Part shown: piece after piece, positions 6,313-8,985 of the stretch
How positions within the stretch are numbered: the first letter of the stretch is position 1
Layout of the letters: each line of letters starts with the position of its first letter
DNA from: Candidatus Stygibacter frigidus
GTDB taxonomy: Bacteria > Cloacimonadota > Cloacimonadia > Cloacimonadales > TCS61
DNA length: 8,985 nucleotides
NCBI GenBank assembly: GCA_030765325.1
Contig: JAVCCT010000245.1
Coordinates: forward strand, 1 to 8,985
Direction: 5' to 3'
The notes under the pieces: model-generated
What the model was told of the DNA's origin: nothing
The model's database searches: none
What the model saw: only the letters and a program-made list of their open reading frames with translations
Translations under genes and position numbers: made by a program

Positions 6313-8817
6313 GGCTTCTGGTGTACCAGGTAATTCTTCTGTGATTGATGATTCGTAATTATGGAAATAGATGTTATCTACATATACTGTGCTAAGATCA
6401 CCAGAAATGATCAATTGGGCAAGATTTCCTGTAGTAACCAGAGCAGTGAAATCTGACATCGGGATATCAAAGCTGATCCATGTTTCACTTTGTAATGCTG
6501 GAGTTGTAGTTGCGTCAAAAGTGAGTTCATGTTCTACATCATCGCCACCCCAAACACCATCAGCGCCAAAATCTACTAATTTGATCTTAAATATTGCTGG
6601 AGCAGCAGTTGCATCTGGAGTCCAAATGTCCATATGGAAATGAGTCATTTCTGAAGCATCAATGGTCTGAGAAGTAAACTCGATCCCGGCATAAACAAGG
6701 TTAAAGTAGCGCTTTGTGTCATTGCCATCAATCTGCATATTAGCCACATCTGCCTGATCCCATTCTGCTGACCAGGTATCCACATTAACATCATCGTAGG
6801 AATTACTGAAAAGTGAGATCACATTAACTGCTGGTACAGTTGGAACTGGAGCAGCTACAGTCGGTCCTTCTGGTGGAGCACCTTGTTCATGGAATGTTAT
6901 ATTATCAAAATAGCAGATATTGTCCTGCAATCTGCCTCCCAGATCAAAATCTGGAAATATAACTATCTGGTCTATTATTCCTGTAATGCCTGCCCCAATA
7001 CTACCTGAAAGATCAAAGGTTAATTCTTCCCATTCATTGATCACTGTGTTAGCAACTTTGACTTCTGGCTGGGCTTCATCATTTGCCTCTACAAATTTTA
7101 CTCCTACATCACTGATCACAGGTTTCCAAACCATCACTTTCACAGTACAATTAGTTTCATCAAAAGAAAACTCGCCGATATCAGAACCATGCTGAGATTC
7201 GCAACCAGCCCAGGGATTTCCTGCCTGAAGAGCTGTAAATTTGGCGACTGTTGATGAAGTATTTACTCCAGAAACATCTGGATTGTCAACGATCTCAAGT
7301 GGGGGATTAGTTAAGTTTTCAAATACTGTCCAGGTCCAGTCTGCTCCATATCCGCCTTCTTCAAAATCGATTGGTGCATTCAGTTCTCTCGTATTTCCTG
7401 AATTACCTTCTGGTGAAAAATCATATCTTTTTGTGATGCCATTGATGCTAAGCACTAATTCCACATTGCTGTTTTTGGCTACGGCTTTATAAGGAATGCG
7501 TAATATTTCACCTGTCAGCTCTTCTGCACTGGCTAAGGCAATTGAATATCCTTCTGGATTAATTGCATTCAGAACACCTTCTTTGATCACAGGAGTACCA
7601 AATTCTAATGCATTGCTGTCAGTTGTCATTTGCAAACTGTATAATTCACCGACTGCATTAATTATTATTTCATTATTATTTATATCTATATCAACCCTAC
7701 CCTGTGGTGAGTCAAAATTTCTTGCCTCTACAGGGAATACATCGATCAGATCGACACTGTATTGCAGAACAAGAGCGGCATCATAAGCCTCGACTGATTC
7801 ATTTCCATCAACATCACCAGCAATCAGCTGCCATGTCCATGGTAAAGGAGCTCCGATTGGATCAAGCTGAACGGCATACTGCAACATATTAGCTGCGTCA
7901 AATGCATCCACACTCCAATCCGCAGTCACATCACCATAAATCCAATAAGGACCTGCATCATAGAAATAAACATTGTCTATATAGATTGTATTGGGATCTC
8001 CTGAAATTATCAACTGAGCAAGGTGACCAGTTGTAATCAGTCCTGTAAATTCTGATAAAGGAATATCCAGGCTAACCCATGCTTCGGATCCCATAACGGT
8101 TTCATCAAAAGTGAGTTCATGTTCCACATCATCTCCACCCCAAACGCCATCAGCACCAAAATCAACTAGTTTAACTTTAAATACTGAAGGTGCAGACGTA
8201 TCATCTGGTGTCCAAATATCCATGTGGAAATTGGTCATTCCTGAAGCGTCAATTGTTTGAGAAGTAAATTCGATGCCAGCAAACACCAGATTAGTGTAAA
8301 GCTTGGTATCATTACCGGCAATCTGGATATCTTCCAAGTCTGCCACATCCCAGCCTGCTGACCAGGTATCTACTACAACATCATCATAAGCATTGCTATA
8401 CAGTGAAATTACATGTTCAGCTTCAATTTCCGGCGTGGGTGCTGCCACTTCCGGTACTGCGTCTGCCAGAGTGAAATTCACATTATAAGTTAAGATAGTA
8501 GTTCCATCTTCAGCAGTAACAACCACTCCCGTGGTACCTGGAAGCATTTCTGCATCATTGATAACATAGCTGGCTAAGTCATCAGTTGTTGTAGCTGTAA
8601 CCACTGGAACTTCCATAGTGCCAGCAGATAATTCTACGTCATAATTAAGAACTGAAGGTAAAAATCCTTCTACTGTAACATCATCAACCTGAAGGTCGCT
8701 CAATGTGGCGTCTCCACCAGGTACAAATGCTGAGTAAAAATAGATATTATCAAGATATATTGTGGATGGATTAACCCCCTGCTGTCCGTCAAACTTAAGT
8801 TGGAAAATATCTGCCAT
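6049..8817 (-). CDS. Large multimodular secreted carbohydrate-binding T9SS protein (C-terminal 922 residues; gene continues upstream of a premature stop)
   Basis: The residues below count from the ATG at 8817, which is unlikely to be the true start: it cuts into a homologous domain and has no good ribosome binding site or signal peptide. In order there are: the end of a beta-sandwich module (1-29); a cadherin-like beta-sandwich with LSDLQVDDVTVEGFLP (31-118); carbohydrate-binding-like module copy A (136-286); a dockerin type I pair (291-357); a cohesin-like module (368-470); a galactose-binding-like sandwich with NPDVSGVNTS and WEELTFDLSG (480-645); module copy B (666-819); and a T9SS sorting domain with YPNPFNP (836-922). 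Similar modules, from family knowledge, accompany GH16 and related laminarinases in Bacteroidota and relatives. No catalytic domain is visible here; it may lie beyond the window. The protein is expected on or outside the cell. It is first in the leftward set leading to the phosphorylase and GH3. Confidence 0.8.
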   Translation of the reverse strand: MADIFQLKFDGQQGVNPSTIYLDNIYFYSAFVPGGDATLSDLQVDDVTVEGFLPSVLNYDVELSAGTMEVPVVTATTTDDLASYVINDAEMLPGTTGVVVTAEDGTTILTYNVNFTLADAVPEVAAPTPEIEAEHVISLYSNAYDDVVVDTWSAGWDVADLEDIQIAGNDTKLYTNLVFAGIEFTSQTIDASGMTNFHMDIWTPDDTSAPSVFKVKLVDFGADGVWGGDDVEHELTFDETVMGSEAWVSLDIPLSEFTGLITTGHLAQLIISGDPNTIYIDNVYFYDAGPYWIYGDVTADWSVDAFDAANMLQYAVQLDPIGAPLPWTWQLIAGDVDGNESVEAYDAALVLQYSVDLIDVFPVEARNFDSPQGRVDIDINNNEIIINAVGELYSLQMTTDSNALEFGTPVIKEGVLNAINPEGYSIALASAEELTGEILRIPYKAVAKNSNVELVLSINGITKRYDFSPEGNSGNTRELNAPIDFEEGGYGADWTWTVFENLTNPPLEIVDNPDVSGVNTSSTVAKFTALQAGNPWAGCESQHGSDIGEFSFDETNCTVKVMVWKPVISDVGVKFVEANDEAQPEVKVANTVINEWEELTFDLSGSIGAGITGIIDQIVIFPDFDLGGRLQDNICYFDNITFHEQGAPPEGPTVAAPVPTVPAVNVISLFSNSYDDVNVDTWSAEWDQADVANMQIDGNDTKRYFNLVYAGIEFTSQTIDASEMTHFHMDIWTPDATAAPAIFKIKLVDFGADGVWGGDDVEHELTFDATTTPALQSETWISFDIPMSDFTALVTTGNLAQLIISGDLSTVYVDNIYFHNYESSITEELPGTPEAKYTLGNNYPNPFNPVTNISYTLNNAGNVSINVYDVRGRLVENVVNGFRTADTYHYTWDAGNTASGIYYYRLTVDGKLVDTKRMILLK
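6361..6822 (-). repeat. Carbohydrate-binding-like module, copy B (154 residues)
   Basis: It begins VISLFSNSYDDVNVDTWSAE and ends VYVDNIYFH. It aligns with copy A over its full length at about three quarters amino-acid identity by eye, with a 3-residue insertion before ETWISFDIP. Shared landmarks are GIEFTSQTIDAS, FHMDIWTPD, KLVDFGADGVWGGDDVEHEL and AQLIISGD. The acidic GADGVWGGDD loop could bind calcium; that is an inference. Confidence 0.85.
6883..7380 (-). other. Galactose-binding-like beta-sandwich module (distinct from copies A and B)
   Basis: Residues 480-645 start at APIDFEEGGYGADWTWTVFE and include EIVDNPDVSGVNTS, NPWAGCESQ, KVMVWKP, NEWEELTFDLSG and YFDNITFHE. This pattern is common as an accessory module on secreted glycoside hydrolases of FCB bacteria, where a polysaccharide-binding role is presumed. 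No ligand can be assigned from sequence. Confidence 0.7.
7408..7716 (-). other. Cohesin-like module next to the dockerin pair
   Basis: Residues 368-470 show the cohesin-type order of strands: VDIDINNNEIIIN, then LYSLQMTTDSNALEFG, VIKEGVLNA, YSIALASAEELTG and ILRIPYKAVA, then a final LVLSING strand. IALASAEELTG followed by LRIPYKA is very like the cohesin core. At about 100 residues it is shorter than a standard ~140-residue cohesin, so it may be a reduced or divergent member. Confidence 0.6.
7747..7947 (-). other. Dockerin type I repeat pair
   Basis: Two calcium-binding segments, GDVTADWSVDAFDAANMLQYAV (residues 295 on) and GDVDGNESVEAYDAALVLQYSV (334 on), follow the dockerin pattern. Loop ligands at positions 1, 3, 5, 9 and 12 are D296, T298, D300, D304, D307 in the first and D335, D337, N339, E343, D346 in the second, so both loops appear competent. 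They are separated by a hydrophobic linker containing two Trp. Confidence 0.85.
7960..8412 (-). repeat. Carbohydrate-binding-like module, copy A (151 residues)
   Basis: It begins VISLYSNAYDDVVVDTWSAG and ends IYIDNVYFY. It is highly similar to copy B at protein level and visibly similar in DNA; for example, the stretches encoding DFGADGVWGGDDVEHELTFD differ mainly at third codon positions. This indicates an internal duplication that has since diverged. Confidence 0.85.
8464..8727 (-). other. Cadherin-like beta-sandwich module
   Basis: Residues 31-118 contain ATLSDLQVDDVTVEGFLP, SVLNYDVEL, VPVVTATTTDD and a final TILTYNVNFT strand. This fits the family pattern L-S-x-L-x-V ... Y-x-V-x-V ... 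V-x-A-x-A of cadherin-like beta-sandwich repeats found in bacterial secreted proteins. It probably acts as a spacer or surface-interaction domain. Confidence 0.55.
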
Positions 8818-8880
8818 GGAAAGACCTGTGAAATTATTTAGAGGAATATCATAGCTGTTCCAGGTTCCTGTTATAATCGG

Positions 8881-8985
8881 CTACAGGGGAAGCAGAGTCT
8901 CACCAGTAGAAGCAATGATTGGAGTAAACATTACTACAGTTGCGTCTGGCGTACACATATCGATATGCAGATAATCCATTCCAGA
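8881..8985 (-). pseudogene. Upstream in-frame part of the large secreted protein gene, ending at a premature TAG
   Basis: Reading the same frame upstream of 8817 gives PIITGTWNSYDIPLNNFTGLS back to a TAG at 8883-8881. Before the TAG, 34 further residues run to the window edge: SGMDYLHIDMCTPDATVV, then MFTPIIASTGETLLPL. Both sides match module copies A and B (SGMTNFHMDIWTPD before, WVSLDIPLSEFTGL after), so the TAG interrupts one continuous beta-sandwich domain without a frame change. In addition, the Trp of the I-W-T-P-D motif present in copies A and B is Cys here (TGT at 8955-8953). The most economical reading is a nonsense mutation in a decaying or recently broken gene; a sequencing or assembly error is the main alternative. 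Confidence 0.75.

Noticed and set aside
5969..7702. Shared 13-mer ATCAACCCTACCC at about 5969 and about 7690 as a regulatory repeat
   Set aside because: One copy is the ribosome binding site and start of the phosphorylase; the other codes for Gly-Arg-Val-Asp in the cohesin-like module. There are only two copies, in unrelated contexts, so this is probably coincidence.
8815..8817. ATG as the true start of the large minus-strand protein
   Set aside because: It begins inside a beta-sandwich module homologous to copies A and B, has no signal peptide although the protein carries a T9SS tail, and lacks a good ribosome binding site. Homology continues upstream past the TAG.
8881..8883. TAG as a pyrrolysine codon
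   Set aside because: The position is not in a methylamine methyltransferase-like protein, and no supporting element or pyl gene is visible. A nonsense mutation or sequence error is simpler.

Overview
The window looks like part of a carbohydrate-utilisation locus from an uncultured FCB-group bacterium, most like Candidatus Cloacimonadota (Cloacimonetes). The evidence is two exported proteins ending in type IX secretion (T9SS) type A sorting domains with the YPNPFNP signature, a terminal Leu-Leu-Lys in both, AT-leaning composition and TAA at all four annotated gene ends. The lineage is inferred from family style; no rRNA or marker gene is present.

Layout: positions 1-668 (+) hold the C-terminal part of a secreted T9SS cargo protein whose start lies outside the window. 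A strong hairpin with a T-tract (673-704) separates it from a convergent, leftward gene set. In transcription order on the minus strand this set contains: (1) a very large multimodular secreted protein (6049 to beyond 8985), with repeated carbohydrate-binding-like beta-sandwiches, a cadherin-like module, a dockerin repeat pair directly followed by a cohesin-like module, and a T9SS tail; (2) an 1108-residue GH94-related phosphorylase (2647-5973), probably of the GH149/GH161 beta-1,3-glucan phosphorylase type, with a TTG start; (3) a 640-residue cytosolic GH3 exo-beta-glucosidase (723-2645), one base downstream and apparently translationally coupled. There is no gene-free stretch longer than about 75 bases.

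Inferred working model: the secreted protein binds, and through a catalytic domain beyond the window may cut, a beta-glucan such as laminarin. Imported oligosaccharides are then split in the cytosol by phosphorolysis to glucose-1-phosphate (phosphorylase) and by hydrolysis to glucose (GH3). No transporter or regulator is visible.

The most notable irregularity is an in-frame TAG at 8881-8883 inside the first carbohydrate-binding-like module of the secreted protein, with clear homologous coding sequence on both sides. The apparent ATG start at 8817 is therefore almost certainly not the original start. The gene is either broken, read through, or affected by a sequence error.
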